From assembly GCF_007997285.1 (NCBI RefSeq), contig NZ_VORX01000002.1, positions 620,001-684,000 on the forward strand: a stretch of 64,000 nt of DNA, read 5' to 3'. Both the position numbers and the translations under genes were made by a program. Every line of letters begins with the position of its first letter. The first letter of the stretch is position 1. Under the pieces are notes generated by a model. That model did no database searches. It was not told the DNA's origin and saw nothing but the letters and a program-made list of their open reading frames with translations. This document shows positions 33,084-42,536 of this stretch, piece after piece. The stretch is from Gelidibacter salicanalis (GTDB lineage: Bacteria > Bacteroidota > Bacteroidia > Flavobacteriales > Flavobacteriaceae).

Positions 33084-34010
33084 ATGACGATATTAATTAC
33101 AGGAGCCACGGGTTTGATTGGGAAGGAGATTGTAAAACGCTGTCATGAGCAGGATATTTCTGTTCACTATTTAACCACATCAAAAGAAAAGATTAAGACT
33201 CAAGACAACTATAAAGGATTTTATTGGAATCCTAAAGAAGGGGTTATTGATGCCAAATGTTTTAATGATGTAGATGCCATAATTAATTTAGCTGGTGCCA
33301 CCATTGCAAAACGGTGGACCAATAGTTATAAGAAAGTCATTCTCGAAAGTCGGGTCAACACCCTGAAATGTCTTAAGAATGCCCTTTCAGCAGTTAAAAA
33401 CCATCAAATTTCACATATACTATCTGCAAGTGCGGTAGGATTCTATCCGGATTCATTTACTAAATATTATGAAGAATCCTGTACTAAAGTTTCTCCAACC
33501 TTTTTGGGAAAAGTCGTGGAAACTTGGGAAGCCGCTGTAGATGAATTTGCTGAATTAGGGCTAATGGTATCAAAGGTAAGAATTGGATTGGTTTTGGACG
33601 ATAAAGAAGGTGCATTGCCACAAATTGTAAAGCCCACAGCGCTCGGTTTGGGAGCACCATTTGGATCTGGAGACCAATGGCAATCTTGGATTCACGTCCA
33701 TGATTTGTCCAAGATTTTTGTACACGTCATTCAAGAAGAATTGGAGGGCATATACAATGGGGTAGCGCCTAACCCGATCACCAATGCTGAACTTACAAAA
33801 GCGGTTGCCAAAGCCGTGAATAAACCGTTAATCTTACCTAATATTCCTGAATTCGCCATGAAATTGGTTTTAGGAGAAATGCATATTTTGCTCTTTGAAA
33901 GCCAACGGGTGAGCTCTAAAAAAATAGAAGACACTGGCTTCCATTTTATCTATTCCAACATTCAACCAGCATTAGAAAATTTGCTACAGCCAAATGTGTC
34001 AAATGACTAA
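33084..34010 (+). CDS. TIGR01777 family sugar-nucleotide-epimerase-like SDR protein
   Basis: A 308-residue extended short-chain dehydrogenase of the YfcH/TIGR01777 group. NAD(P)-binding GATGLIG at residues 7-13, LAGATIAKRW at about 70-79 (the family's NLAGA...RW), the catalytic-like SASAVGFYP near 112-120, and GLGAPFGSGDQWQSWIHVHDL at about 190-210 are characteristic. The C-terminus holds NPITNAELTKAVAKAV. Substrate unknown; in some bacteria these proteins affect cell division or pigmentation. No operon partner: 204 nt upstream are empty and the grpE operon begins 254 nt downstream. Confidence 0.9.
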   Translation: MTILITGATGLIGKEIVKRCHEQDISVHYLTTSKEKIKTQDNYKGFYWNPKEGVIDAKCFNDVDAIINLAGATIAKRWTNSYKKVILESRVNTLKCLKNALSAVKNHQISHILSASAVGFYPDSFTKYYEESCTKVSPTFLGKVVETWEAAVDEFAELGLMVSKVRIGLVLDDKEGALPQIVKPTALGLGAPFGSGDQWQSWIHVHDLSKIFVHVIQEELEGIYNGVAPNPITNAELTKAVAKAVNKPLILPNIPEFAMKLVLGEMHILLFESQRVSSKKIEDTGFHFIYSNIQPALENLLQPNVSND

Positions 34011-34206
34011 ACGACTTATTATGGCAAACCTATTTCCAAGGTCTTATACTCCCTAAACTAATTTACTTCCAAACTTTCTAATCCCAAATTTCAGGGCTAT
34101 TAACCTTATTAACTTCTAGTTCATATACTCTAAATAAATTGCGTTTTTATTTTTATAGCATGTTTCAAAATTCAGTGCACTTACATTCCATAATTATTTC
34201 GTGACA

Positions 34207-34240
34207 TTTTGACATTTTATAATTAATGGCAGTACTTTTG
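34207..34240 (+). promoter_or_regulatory. grpE-dnaJ promoter
   Basis: TTTTG (34207-34211) and TACTTTTG (34233-34240), 21 nt apart, fit the Bacteroidota -33/-7 pattern well. It lies 24 nt before the grpE ATG. Confidence 0.65.
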
Positions 34241-34264
34241 CCAATTGAAAAATGAAGATTTAAA

Positions 34265-34810
34265 ATGAAGTTCAAAAAGATGAGCAAAAAAGATAAAAAT
34301 GTAGACGTTGAATCAAACGTTGAGGACCCTTTAAATGATACTCCACAAACTGAGGAGTTAAGTGTTGAAGAGCAGTTACAAGAAGACTTAGGTAAAGAAA
34401 AAGATAAGTTTTTAAGGTTATTTGCAGAATTTGAAAACTATAAAAAACGCACTATCAAAGAGCGTATGGATTTATTTAAAACCGCAGGCCAAGAGGTGAT
34501 TCTGTCACTTTTGCCAGTTTTGGATGATTTTGATAGAGCACTTAATGAAATCATTAAGTCAGATGAGAAAGACTTGATAGAAGGTGTTAAATTGATCCGT
34601 AACAAATTTAAAAATACATTAGAAAGTAAAGGTTTGGAAGAAGTTACCGTTGAAAAAGGTGACGTTTTTAATGCTGATCTGCACGAAGCCATTACTCAAA
34701 TTCCTGCACCCTCTGACGATTTGAAAGGTAAGATCGTAGATGTCATCGAAAAAGGGTACAAGCTAGGTGACAAAGTGATTCGTTTTCCTAAAGTAATTAC
34801 AGGATCATAA
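34265..34810 (+). CDS. grpE: Nucleotide exchange factor GrpE
   Basis: Exchanges ADP for ATP on DnaK during protein folding. The 181-residue protein has an acidic N-terminal region (about residues 10-45), the long coiled-coil with LRLFAEFENYKKRT at about residue 48-61, and the C-terminal beta domain (HEAITQIPAP, GKIVDVIEKGYKLGDKVIRFPKV). A second ATG at codon 6 (MSKKDKN) is an equally plausible start. It heads an operon with dnaJ 44 nt downstream, behind a good -33/-7 promoter; no CIRCE-type operator was recognised. Confidence 0.95.
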   Translation: MKFKKMSKKDKNVDVESNVEDPLNDTPQTEELSVEEQLQEDLGKEKDKFLRLFAEFENYKKRTIKERMDLFKTAGQEVILSLLPVLDDFDRALNEIIKSDEKDLIEGVKLIRNKFKNTLESKGLEEVTVEKGDVFNADLHEAITQIPAPSDDLKGKIVDVIEKGYKLGDKVIRFPKVITGS

Positions 34811-34854
34811 ACCAGCGAGTACTTAGTTAAGGAATAGAATAGAAATATCATACA

Positions 34855-35979
34855 ATGAAGGAAGATTATTACGACATACTGAAAATAGATAAAAGTGCTT
34901 CGGCTAGCGACATTAAAAAAGCGTATAGAAAGAAGGCTATTAAATACCATCCGGATAAAAACCCTGACGACAAGGCGGCAGAAGACATGTTCAAAAAAGC
35001 GGCTGAAGCTTATGAGGTACTAAGCAACCCGGAGAAAAAGGCACGTTACGACCAATTTGGTCATCAAGCTTTTCAAGGCGGTGGCGGTTTTAACGGTGGC
35101 GGCATGAATATGGATGACATCTTTAGCCAATTTGGTGATATTTTTGGTGGCGGCTTTGGCGGTGGCGGTGGATTTTCAGGCTTTGGTGGCGGTTTTGGCG
35201 GTCAGCAAAGACGGGTTAAAGGCAGCAATTTAAGAATCAGAATTACGCTCACCCTAGAGGAAATTGCTAACGGCGTCGAGAAGAAATTAAAAGTTAAGCG
35301 TAAAGTTCAGGCAGCGGGCACTACCTATAAGACTTGTTCAACCTGTAACGGTTCTGGGCAAGTGATGCGTGTCACAAACACCATTTTAGGACGTATGCAA
35401 ACCGCGTCACCCTGCACAACGTGTGGTGGGGTTGGTGAGATGATTGACAAAAAGCCAGCTGATGCTGATGCACAAGGCTTGGTCATCCAAGAAGAAACAG
35501 TGTCTGTTAAAATTCCTGCGGGAGTGGTTGACGGGATGCAGTTGAAAGTGTCAGGAAAAGGTAACGAAGCGCCAGGTAATGGAATTTCAGGAGATTTATT
35601 GGTGGCCATTCAGGAAGAAGAACACGCTACCTTAAAGCGTGAAGGAGATAACTTACATTATGATTTATATGTAAGTTTACCCGATGCCGTTCTAGGAAAC
35701 AGTCAAGAGATTGATACCGTTACGGGTAAAGTCAGAATCAAGATAGAACCAGGTGTGCAATCTGGTAAGATTTTGCGTTTGAGAGGAAAAGGGATTCCAA
35801 GTATCAACGGATATGGCAAAGGTGATTTGTTGGTGCATATCAATGTATGGACCCCAAAAACTTTAAATAAAGAACAAAAAGACTTTTTTGAAAGGATGCG
35901 CGATGACGAGCATTTTCTACCCAAACCAGAAAGTTCAGATAAATCTTTTTTTGAGAAAGTAAAAGATATGTTTTCATAA
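34855..35979 (+). CDS. dnaJ: Chaperone DnaJ (type I with half zinc domain)
   Basis: Co-chaperone that delivers substrates to DnaK. The 374-residue protein has a J domain with HPD at 32-34, a Gly/Phe-rich linker (about 75-122), a cysteine region, a C-terminal substrate-binding domain ([25 protein letters not shown]) and a tail. The cysteine region contains only two CxxCxGxG motifs, CSTCNGSG (C161-G168) and CTTCGGVG (C187-G194), instead of four; one zinc centre is lost, as is usual in Flavobacteriia. It is co-transcribed with grpE. Confidence 0.95.
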   Translation: MKEDYYDILKIDKSASASDIKKAYRKKAIKYHPDKNPDDKAAEDMFKKAAEAYEVLSNPEKKARYDQFGHQAFQGGGGFNGGGMNMDDIFSQFGDIFGGGFGGGGGFSGFGGGFGGQQRRVKGSNLRIRITLTLEEIANGVEKKLKVKRKVQAAGTTYKTCSTCNGSGQVMRVTNTILGRMQTASPCTTCGGVGEMIDKKPADADAQGLVIQEETVSVKIPAGVVDGMQLKVSGKGNEAPGNGISGDLLVAIQEEEHATLKREGDNLHYDLYVSLPDAVLGNSQEIDTVTGKVRIKIEPGVQSGKILRLRGKGIPSINGYGKGDLLVHINVWTPKTLNKEQKDFFERMRDDEHFLPKPESSDKSFFEKVKDMFS

Positions 35980-36234
35980 TCAAGGAGTTATTTATTAAAA
36001 AAGACTATATTTGAGTATCGCCAATTTATTTGGTGATAATTTTTCTTTTTCATAGCAATTTTTTCCCATCCTTAATTTTTTAAGGGTGGGTTTTGTTTTT
36101 AGAGATGTTTTTAGATTTCTAACCTCAAAAAACTTACCCATCGGATTTAAAAAAATTCAGTCTATAAAGAGCCCTAAACTCTAACATTTAATATATTTAC
36201 GCTTCTTTAAATTGAATAATTCAAACCCTAATTT

Positions 36235-37161
36235 ATGAACAACTTATTGGTTGCTAACGCTGTTTCCAAAAGTTTTGGCGACTTTAAAGCGCTAAATGAT
36301 GTTTCCATTGAAGTTTCAAAAGGAAGCATTTTCGGACTTTTGGGTCCAAACGGCGCAGGTAAAACCACCCTGATCAGAATTATCAACCAGATTACCATGC
36401 CCGATTCTGGTGAGATTCTGTTAGATGGTTCACCGTTAAAACCTCATAATATTAGGGATATTGGCTACCTTCCGGAAGAACGCGGACTCTATAAAACCAT
36501 GAGAGTGGGGGAACAGGCCATTTATCTGGCGCAATTAAAAGGTCTTACAAAACAGGAAGCCAAAGACCGTTTAAAATATTGGTTTGATAAATTGGATATA
36601 GGCGATTGGTGGAATAAAAAAGTCCAAGAACTCAGTAAAGGACAGGCCCAAAAAATTCAGTTTATTGTTACTGTATTACACCGACCGAAACTGTTAATTT
36701 TTGACGAACCGTTTTCTGGTTTTGATCCTATTAACGCCTCGTTAATCAAAGATGAGATTTTACAATTAAGGGATGAAGGTGCCACCGTAATTTTTTCCAC
36801 CCATCGCATGGAATCTGTAGAAGAACTGTGTGATCATATTGCGTTGATTCACAAATCGAATAAAGTATTGGACGGGAAATTGACCGATGTCAAACGCCAA
36901 TTCAAAACCAATACCTTTGAAGTCGGATTACAATCCGCGCATCCGGAAACGCTGACCCAGTTAATCAAAGAGCAGTTTGAAGTATTCCCAGCCACCTTTA
37001 AAAACTTAAATGATGATATTAAAATGAATATCAAACTGCCTCAAAATGCATCGTCAAATGATTTGCTAAGGTTTCTTACCTCCAAGGCGGAAATTCACCA
37101 TTTTGTGGAAGTGATTCCTAGTGCCAACGACATCTTCATCCAAACAGTAAAAAATAACTAA
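36235..37161 (+). CDS. ABC transporter ATP-binding protein (NatA-like)
   Basis: ATPase subunit of an ABC-2 type exporter, 308 residues. Walker A GPNGAGKTT at 37-45, signature ELSKGQAQK (SKGQ instead of the usual SGGQ), Walker B LLIFDEPFSGFDP and switch STHRMESVEELCDH. A DUF4162-like C-terminal extension of about 85 residues is present (KRQFKTNTFEVGLQS onwards). A TATATTTA near-consensus -7 box is at 36192-36199. The permease gene starts 2 nt after its stop, so both are one operon. Export of Na+ (NatAB) or a peptide/drug is possible; substrate not determined. Confidence 0.92.
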   Translation: MNNLLVANAVSKSFGDFKALNDVSIEVSKGSIFGLLGPNGAGKTTLIRIINQITMPDSGEILLDGSPLKPHNIRDIGYLPEERGLYKTMRVGEQAIYLAQLKGLTKQEAKDRLKYWFDKLDIGDWWNKKVQELSKGQAQKIQFIVTVLHRPKLLIFDEPFSGFDPINASLIKDEILQLRDEGATVIFSTHRMESVEELCDHIALIHKSNKVLDGKLTDVKRQFKTNTFEVGLQSAHPETLTQLIKEQFEVFPATFKNLNDDIKMNIKLPQNASSNDLLRFLTSKAEIHHFVEVIPSANDIFIQTVKNN

Positions 37162-37163
37162 CA

Positions 37164-38477
37164 ATGAATCATCTACCGCTGATCATCAAAAGAGAGTATC
37201 TTAATAAGGTGCGTAATAAGTCGTTTATTGTCATGACTTTTTTGAGTCCGATGATCATGATTGCCCTAATTGCTGTGGTTGCTTATTTATCTCAAATGAA
37301 TAACGATAAGCAACGTACCATTTCAATCTTGGATGAAACGGGAGTTGTGGCCAGTGAGTTTGAGACTTCAGAATTTACCACCTACTCGATAATCGATAAC
37401 ATGCCTTTAAAGGGCGCAAAGGAATTGGTGAAAGCTAAAAACGACTTCGGATTGTTATTCATTAAAAAAAGTTCTGACTCCATGAATGTGGTGGAATCGG
37501 TCAACTTTTATTCAGATGATTCCCCATCCTTGTCAATTATTTCCGGATTGGAGCGCAAAATTGAAAAGCGATTGTCCGATGTGAAACTTCAAAAAGCAGG
37601 TGTAGATATCGCTCAAATCTTAGCGTCAAAAACTCAAGTAAATATTGCCCAAGAAACTTTTGAAGGCGAAAAAACATCTAAGGTAGACAGTTATCTTAAA
37701 CTAGCTTTTGGTGGTGCAGCAGGCTATTTGTTGTTCATGTTTATCATTATCTACGGCAATATGATTATGCGTAGTGTCATTGAAGAGAAAACCAGCCGAA
37801 TAATTGAAATTATCATTTCTTCCGTAAAACCTATTCAGTTGATGATGGGTAAAATTATTGGGACTTCGTTAGCTGGGGTCACACAGTTCGTCATTTGGAT
37901 TATTCTCGGGGGGGTTTTATTGTCTGTAGTATCAGCCATTTTTGGGATTGACGTCATGCAGATGCAAACGCCACAACAAGAACTGATCAACCAAGCTATG
38001 GCAAATTCAGATGCTCAAAATATGGCTCAAGAACTCATTACAGGCTTTGTCAATTTGCCTATTTTAAACTTGTGCGTGGCCTTCCTATTTTTCTTCATTG
38101 GAGGGTATCTATTATACAGCTCATTATACGCGGCTATAGGTGCTGCGGTAGATAATGAAACGGATACCCAACAGTTTATGATGCCCATTATCATGCCACT
38201 TGTTTTGGCGGTCTATGTTGGTGTTTTTACGGTTATCGAAGACCCTCACGGAACGGTGTCTACGGTGTTTTCATTTATTCCATTTACCTCCCCAGTGGTG
38301 ATGTTAATGCGAATTCCGTTTGGGGTTCCCGTCTGGCAACAACTGTTATCTTTTGGCATTCTCCTTTGCACTTTTATATTTACCGTGTGGTTTGCGGCCA
38401 AAATTTATAGAGTAGGTATTTTAATGTACGGTAAGAAACCAACATACAAGGAGTTATTTAAGTGGCTGAGGTATTAA
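37164..38477 (+). CDS. ABC-2 type permease (NatB-like)
   Basis: Membrane subunit partner of the preceding ATPase; 437 residues. The topology is ABC2_membrane_3: one N-terminal helix (about 22-44), a large extracytoplasmic domain of about 130 residues (about 45-175), then about five helices in the C-terminal half (including SVIEEKTSRIIEIIISSVKPIQLMMGKIIGTSLAGV, the conserved EEK-type coupling segment, and FIGGYLLYSSLYAAIGAAVDNETDTQQFMMP). Start 2 nt after the ATPase stop. A weak terminator-like hairpin (38484-38514) follows immediately. Confidence 0.9.
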   Translation: MNHLPLIIKREYLNKVRNKSFIVMTFLSPMIMIALIAVVAYLSQMNNDKQRTISILDETGVVASEFETSEFTTYSIIDNMPLKGAKELVKAKNDFGLLFIKKSSDSMNVVESVNFYSDDSPSLSIISGLERKIEKRLSDVKLQKAGVDIAQILASKTQVNIAQETFEGEKTSKVDSYLKLAFGGAAGYLLFMFIIIYGNMIMRSVIEEKTSRIIEIIISSVKPIQLMMGKIIGTSLAGVTQFVIWIILGGVLLSVVSAIFGIDVMQMQTPQQELINQAMANSDAQNMAQELITGFVNLPILNLCVAFLFFFIGGYLLYSSLYAAIGAAVDNETDTQQFMMPIIMPLVLAVYVGVFTVIEDPHGTVSTVFSFIPFTSPVVMLMRIPFGVPVWQQLLSFGILLCTFIFTVWFAAKIYRVGILMYGKKPTYKELFKWLRY

Positions 38478-38935
38478 AAAGTGCTATTAAGACCACTTTC
38501 TAATAGGTTTTTTTATATTTTTAAGGGAGCGTTTAAGATTGATTTTGTAGGTAAAACATAGGAGATCTTACGGAGATTTTTTGTGGCTATCTTACGATTA
38601 GTTGTATATTGTTGCTAGCTATACCAAAGGGGTTCTAACTGCACTAATACGAGATATCCTCTAAATGAAATTCAAGTTGTGGTGATACTTTTTCAATTAT
38701 GGGAAGGAGCTATTTAAGTACTGGCAAAATCAAGTATAGTGCTAGTCTTGAGTCTAGAAATCACACTTTTTTTGATTATAGTGAAATCTAGCGTGCAAGG
38801 ACTAGAGGTTATGGAATCGCTTTTGCGTGACGCATCGAATTATATTAAACTGAAACGTAATAAAACAGTCTAGTAAGTATTGAAATCAACTGATACTCTA
38901 GATCCACAGAGCGTTTAAAAATTTAAAACCCAAAA
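38478..38935. other. 458-bp non-coding region with terminator and a large imperfect hairpin
   Basis: After a CTATTA/TAATAG hairpin with T-run (38484-38514) no open frame or recognised promoter is seen. A 64-nt imperfect hairpin at 38742-38805 pairs CTAGTCTTG with CAAGGACTAG, CTAG with CTAG and TCAC with GTGA around a T-rich loop. It could be a small RNA or the decayed remains of an element. Confidence 0.4.
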
Positions 38936-40099
38936 ATGTCAAAAATATTAGTTATAGAAGATGAAGCTAGCATTAGAAGAGTGCTGGTGAAAATTCTTTC
39001 CGAAGAAAATGAAAGTTATCAAGTAGATGAAGCGGAAGATGGCCTGGCCGGAATCGAAAAAATAAAAAATGAAGATTATGATTTGGTACTTTGTGATATT
39101 AAAATGCCAAAAATGGACGGTGTTGAAGTATTAGAGGCGATCAAAAAGATAAAACCGGAAACCACTATGGTGATGATTTCTGGGCATGGCGATTTGGATA
39201 CTGCCGTAAATACGATGCGTCTTGGCGCTTTCGATTACATCTCAAAACCACCAGATTTAAATAGATTGCTCAATACGGTGCGAATTGCACTCGACAGAAA
39301 GGAATTGGTGGTCGAAAACAAAATGCTCAAAAAGAAAGTAGGCAAAAACTTTGAGATGGTGGGGGAGAGTAAAGCTATTTCCCACATTAAAGATATGATC
39401 GAAAAAGTTGCAGCTACGGATGCCCGAGTTCTCATAACAGGACCTAATGGTACCGGGAAAGAACTTGTTGCACATTGGTTGCACCAAAAGAGTGAACGCT
39501 CTAAAGGACCGTTAATTGAAGTCAACTGTGCCGCCATCCCATCAGAATTAATAGAAAGTGAACTTTTTGGCCATGTTAAAGGTGCTTTTACCAGTGCAGT
39601 AAAAGATAGAGCTGGGAAATTTGAAGCAGCCAATGGGGGGACGCTGTTTTTAGATGAAATTGGCGACATGAGTCTGTCTGCCCAAGCTAAAGTGTTACGT
39701 GCCCTACAAGAAAGTCGTGTGCAACGCGTAGGGAGTGACAAGGATATTAAAGTAGATGTACGTGTTGTAGCGGCCACCAATAAAAATTTGACTAAGGAAA
39801 TTGAAGAAGGCAGGTTTCGAGAAGACCTATACCATAGGTTAGCGGTCATCTTAATTCAAGTGCCATCCCTTAACGACAGACGTGAAGATATCCCACTATT
39901 GATTTCCTATTTTGCAGATAAAATAGCCTCAGAAAATGGATCAGCCACAAAAAAATTCACGGCTAAAGCCATTCAGCAGTTACAAGAATACGATTGGACT
40001 GGGAACATCAGAGAGTTGCGCAATGTTGTGGAGCGACTGATAATTCTTGGCGAAAATGAAGTGAGTGAGAATGACGTAAATCTGTTCGCCTCTAAATAA
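38936..40099 (+). CDS. Sigma-54-type response regulator lacking the C-terminal DNA-binding domain
   Basis: A 387-residue NtrC-family response regulator. Receiver domain residues 1-120, phospho-acceptor D54 in LVLCDIKMPKMDG, switch residues ISGHG and KPP. AAA+ domain about 140-370: Walker A GPNGTGKE, GAFTSA at 216-221 (canonical GAFTGA), Walker B GGTLFLDEIGDM, arginine-finger region FREDLYHRLAV. It ends NVVERLIILGENEVSENDVNLFASK with no Fis-type HTH, so direct DNA binding is not expected. The ATG is preceded by AAAACCCAAAA; no partner histidine kinase is adjacent. It may act from solution or through a partner. Confidence 0.92.
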   Translation: MSKILVIEDEASIRRVLVKILSEENESYQVDEAEDGLAGIEKIKNEDYDLVLCDIKMPKMDGVEVLEAIKKIKPETTMVMISGHGDLDTAVNTMRLGAFDYISKPPDLNRLLNTVRIALDRKELVVENKMLKKKVGKNFEMVGESKAISHIKDMIEKVAATDARVLITGPNGTGKELVAHWLHQKSERSKGPLIEVNCAAIPSELIESELFGHVKGAFTSAVKDRAGKFEAANGGTLFLDEIGDMSLSAQAKVLRALQESRVQRVGSDKDIKVDVRVVAATNKNLTKEIEEGRFREDLYHRLAVILIQVPSLNDRREDIPLLISYFADKIASENGSATKKFTAKAIQQLQEYDWTGNIRELRNVVERLIILGENEVSENDVNLFASK

Positions 40100-40109
40100 A
40101 CGCAAGCGC

Positions 40110-40655
40110 ATGAAAATGACCCATTATAACAAACGTGCACTTTATGGCGGAATAATTTCTGCTATTATCATGGGATTAGGCGCCTATTTTATGGGGCATA
40201 TTAGTGGGTATGAAGCTAAAGAGCTTATAAAATCTTCACTTCCTGGCATCAATACACTCTGCAATACTATTGCTTTGGCTTCTGCTACCATTTTGGCACT
40301 TTTGTTAACTTTATTGAGCGTGAGTTCAAGTACGAAATCTAAACTCACAAAAGAACATTACACCCATATTTTGCTCATTGCGAAAATAGATACCACGGTT
40401 TTTATATTTGCGATCATCTTTTTCCAGTTCTTAAACATTCCGATTACTGAAGCTGATAATGTGCCGAGTTCTTGGTTTGCAACCATCTATTACGTCAGTT
40501 TAGGGTTGTCATCCTTATTAAGTGGCGGGTTGATCAGTGTTGTTCTCATGCTTTTTAATGCAGTGAGCAACATGATCGAAATTGTAGGATTGCAAGTGGA
40601 TAATCATCCCTTGATGATACAGGAGGATGACGAAGAAACTGAGGAAGACAGTTAA
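40110..40655 (+). CDS. Conserved four-helix membrane protein of unknown function
   Basis: A 181-residue protein with four predicted transmembrane helices: about 12-29, 45-68, 86-107 and 120-150, and a very acidic C-terminal tail (MIQEDDEETEEDS). An alternative ATG two codons in (MTHYNKR) is equally likely. It starts 10 nt after the response-regulator stop and lies 38 nt before PPK2, so it is probably co-transcribed with them. I do not recognise a named family. The context hints at a stress-signalling operon (regulator, membrane protein, polyphosphate kinase), but that is inference. Confidence 0.72.
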   Translation: MKMTHYNKRALYGGIISAIIMGLGAYFMGHISGYEAKELIKSSLPGINTLCNTIALASATILALLLTLLSVSSSTKSKLTKEHYTHILLIAKIDTTVFIFAIIFFQFLNIPITEADNVPSSWFATIYYVSLGLSSLLSGGLISVVLMLFNAVSNMIEIVGLQVDNHPLMIQEDDEETEEDS

Positions 40656-40693
40656 AAATTTGAAGACAACCAAAATTCTAAACGTAATTTTTT

Positions 40694-41572
40694 ATGAAAG
40701 ATATCAATATTGACGATTTTAAAATAACGGAAACTATACGCATAGAAGATCTGGAAACTAGTTTTGATTTAGAGGCCTCCAAAGATGCGATTAAAGATGG
40801 TCTGAAGGACATTAGAAAGGAATTGGGTGAAATTCAGGATAAGATGTACGCCCATGGTAAATATGCTATTTTAGTGTGTCTTCAGGGGATGGACACGGCT
40901 GGTAAGGACAGTTTGATACGGGAGGTGTTTAAAGATTTTAATTCGCGGGGTGTAGTAGTACACAGTTTCAAGGTTCCCACCAGTTTAGAGCTTAAACACG
41001 ACTTTTTATGGCGTCACTATATCGCGCTTCCTGCGCGTGGTAAATTCGGCATTTTTAACCGTACCCATTACGAAAATGTTTTGGTAACCAAGGTTCATCC
41101 TTCGTATATTATGAATGAAAATATTCCAGGAATTGATGCAGTTGAAGATGTTGATGGAGCGTTTTGGGACCAACGTTTTGAGGATATTAATAATTTCGAA
41201 AAACATTTGACAGAAAATGGCACCTTAGTTTACAAGTTCTTTTTAAATATTTCGAAAAATGAACAAAAAAACCGCCTGTTAAGACGTTTGGACCGTGCCG
41301 ATAAAAATTGGAAATTTTCTCCAGGCGATTTAGAAGAACGAAAACTTTGGAATGACTATATGGAAAGTTATGAGGAAGTTCTCAATAGAACTTCCAAGCC
41401 ACACGCACCTTGGTACGCCATTCCTTGTGATGACAAGAAGACATCACGTTATTTAGTTGCGCGTGTACTTTACGACACTTTAAAAACCTATGAAGATATT
41501 AAGGAACCCGAGTTGGATGAAGATATCAAGGCCAATTTAGAGTTGTATAGAGAACAGTTGAAAAACGAATAA
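40694..41572 (+). CDS. Polyphosphate kinase 2 family protein
   Basis: A 292-residue PPK2-family enzyme, which transfers phosphate from inorganic polyphosphate to nucleotides. Walker A GMDTAGKDS at 65-73, the lid region FKVPTSLELKHDFLWRHYIALPARGKFGIFNRTHYE (Walker B as FNRTHYENVLV), and RLDRADKNWKFSPGDLEERKLWNDY follow the family pattern. Single-domain length matches class I/III enzymes acting on NDP or NMP; the class is not resolved. It closes the operon with the regulator and membrane protein. Confidence 0.92.
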   Translation: MKDINIDDFKITETIRIEDLETSFDLEASKDAIKDGLKDIRKELGEIQDKMYAHGKYAILVCLQGMDTAGKDSLIREVFKDFNSRGVVVHSFKVPTSLELKHDFLWRHYIALPARGKFGIFNRTHYENVLVTKVHPSYIMNENIPGIDAVEDVDGAFWDQRFEDINNFEKHLTENGTLVYKFFLNISKNEQKNRLLRRLDRADKNWKFSPGDLEERKLWNDYMESYEEVLNRTSKPHAPWYAIPCDDKKTSRYLVARVLYDTLKTYEDIKEPELDEDIKANLELYREQLKNE

Positions 41573-41762
41573 TACACCAATCCATTCAGAATTCTATAAT
41601 AAGTTTGTGACTTACTCTATATAAGAACTTGAAAAGTTTGGATAAGAAAATATTACTTATGGAGTTTTTCCTAGATCTAGTTGATACCTACACTACAATT
41701 TCAATTCGCTAAAATTTTTAAGTCGTCAAGACATCTCGTCTAGGTATTAAATCGTTAGCCCA

Positions 41763-42536
41763 TTACATATCAATATATAAATAACGCGCTTTTACAAACA
41801 TATATAAACCATAACACAAAAGGCCAACCGCCACTAAACTTAATACTAAGGCACCAAATTGATAGTTTAAAAATTTAAATGCATCCGTAACGGTGCTTAA
41901 TTCTTCATTTCTATAGCTCAGGCCGGACCGTAGAGTTAAAAATCCCATGATTCCAAAAACCACAGCTCTAGCCAAGTGCCCAATGACCCCAAATTTTAGT
42001 AACATATTTTTAGCCTTAGGAGGCATTTGAGAAGATTGGACATTCTTTTTAAACTGATTTGAAACAATAAAGTAAATTTCGAATATACATTTGCCGCCTA
42101 ATATTAATCCTAAGATCACCGATAGTACGCTGCCATATTCTGAATTTAATAAATTTATTATTATTTTTTGTTGGTCCTTATACCCACCACCAAAAAGCAA
42201 TTTCAAGGCTACAACGCCTAAAGAGCCATAAAATAATGCCCCAGTAAAATATCCTGCTCTTACAAACAGGCCGTTTAAATCTGTTCCTATTTTCCGTGAA
42301 TCAAATAGGGTTTGGTACATGCGCCAAAACACGTAGCTGAACAGTCCCAAAGCAAGCACAACTAAAATGAATTTTCCTAAATAGGGACTATTCAGATAAC
42401 CTATCGCCCCTTTGGTGCCAGTTTTTTGGCCACCCCAGTTAAAAGCGGCCATCGCGGTTAAGAATCCAACTATTATATAAACAAATCCCATGGCGCCCAA
42501 TCCAAAACGCGCTATATTTCCTTTTTTAAGCTTCAT
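41763..42536 (-). CDS. DUF1206 membrane protein
   Basis: A 257-residue six-helix inner-membrane protein built from three repeats of a two-helix unit: the segments ARFGLGAMGFVYIIVGFLTAMAAF, VRAGYFTGALFYGSLGVVALKLL and LARAVVFGIMGFLTLRSGL share the R-xG-x-xG-x-x-Y/F pattern of DUF1206. The ATG at 42536 (MKLKKGNIAR) is used; the frame's first triplet is a TTG at 42539. Function unknown; the family is widespread. It lies alone on the minus strand, 357 nt from the divergent M23 gene. Confidence 0.88.
   Translation of the reverse strand: MKLKKGNIARFGLGAMGFVYIIVGFLTAMAAFNWGGQKTGTKGAIGYLNSPYLGKFILVVLALGLFSYVFWRMYQTLFDSRKIGTDLNGLFVRAGYFTGALFYGSLGVVALKLLFGGGYKDQQKIIINLLNSEYGSVLSVILGLILGGKCIFEIYFIVSNQFKKNVQSSQMPPKAKNMLLKFGVIGHLARAVVFGIMGFLTLRSGLSYRNEELSTVTDAFKFLNYQFGALVLSLVAVGLLCYGLYMFVKARYLYIDM

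Noticed and set aside
39235-39849. Minus-strand open frame of 204 codons inside the response-regulator gene
   Set aside because: It overlaps a clearly conserved AAA+ domain and its product has no recognisable features; a shadow frame.
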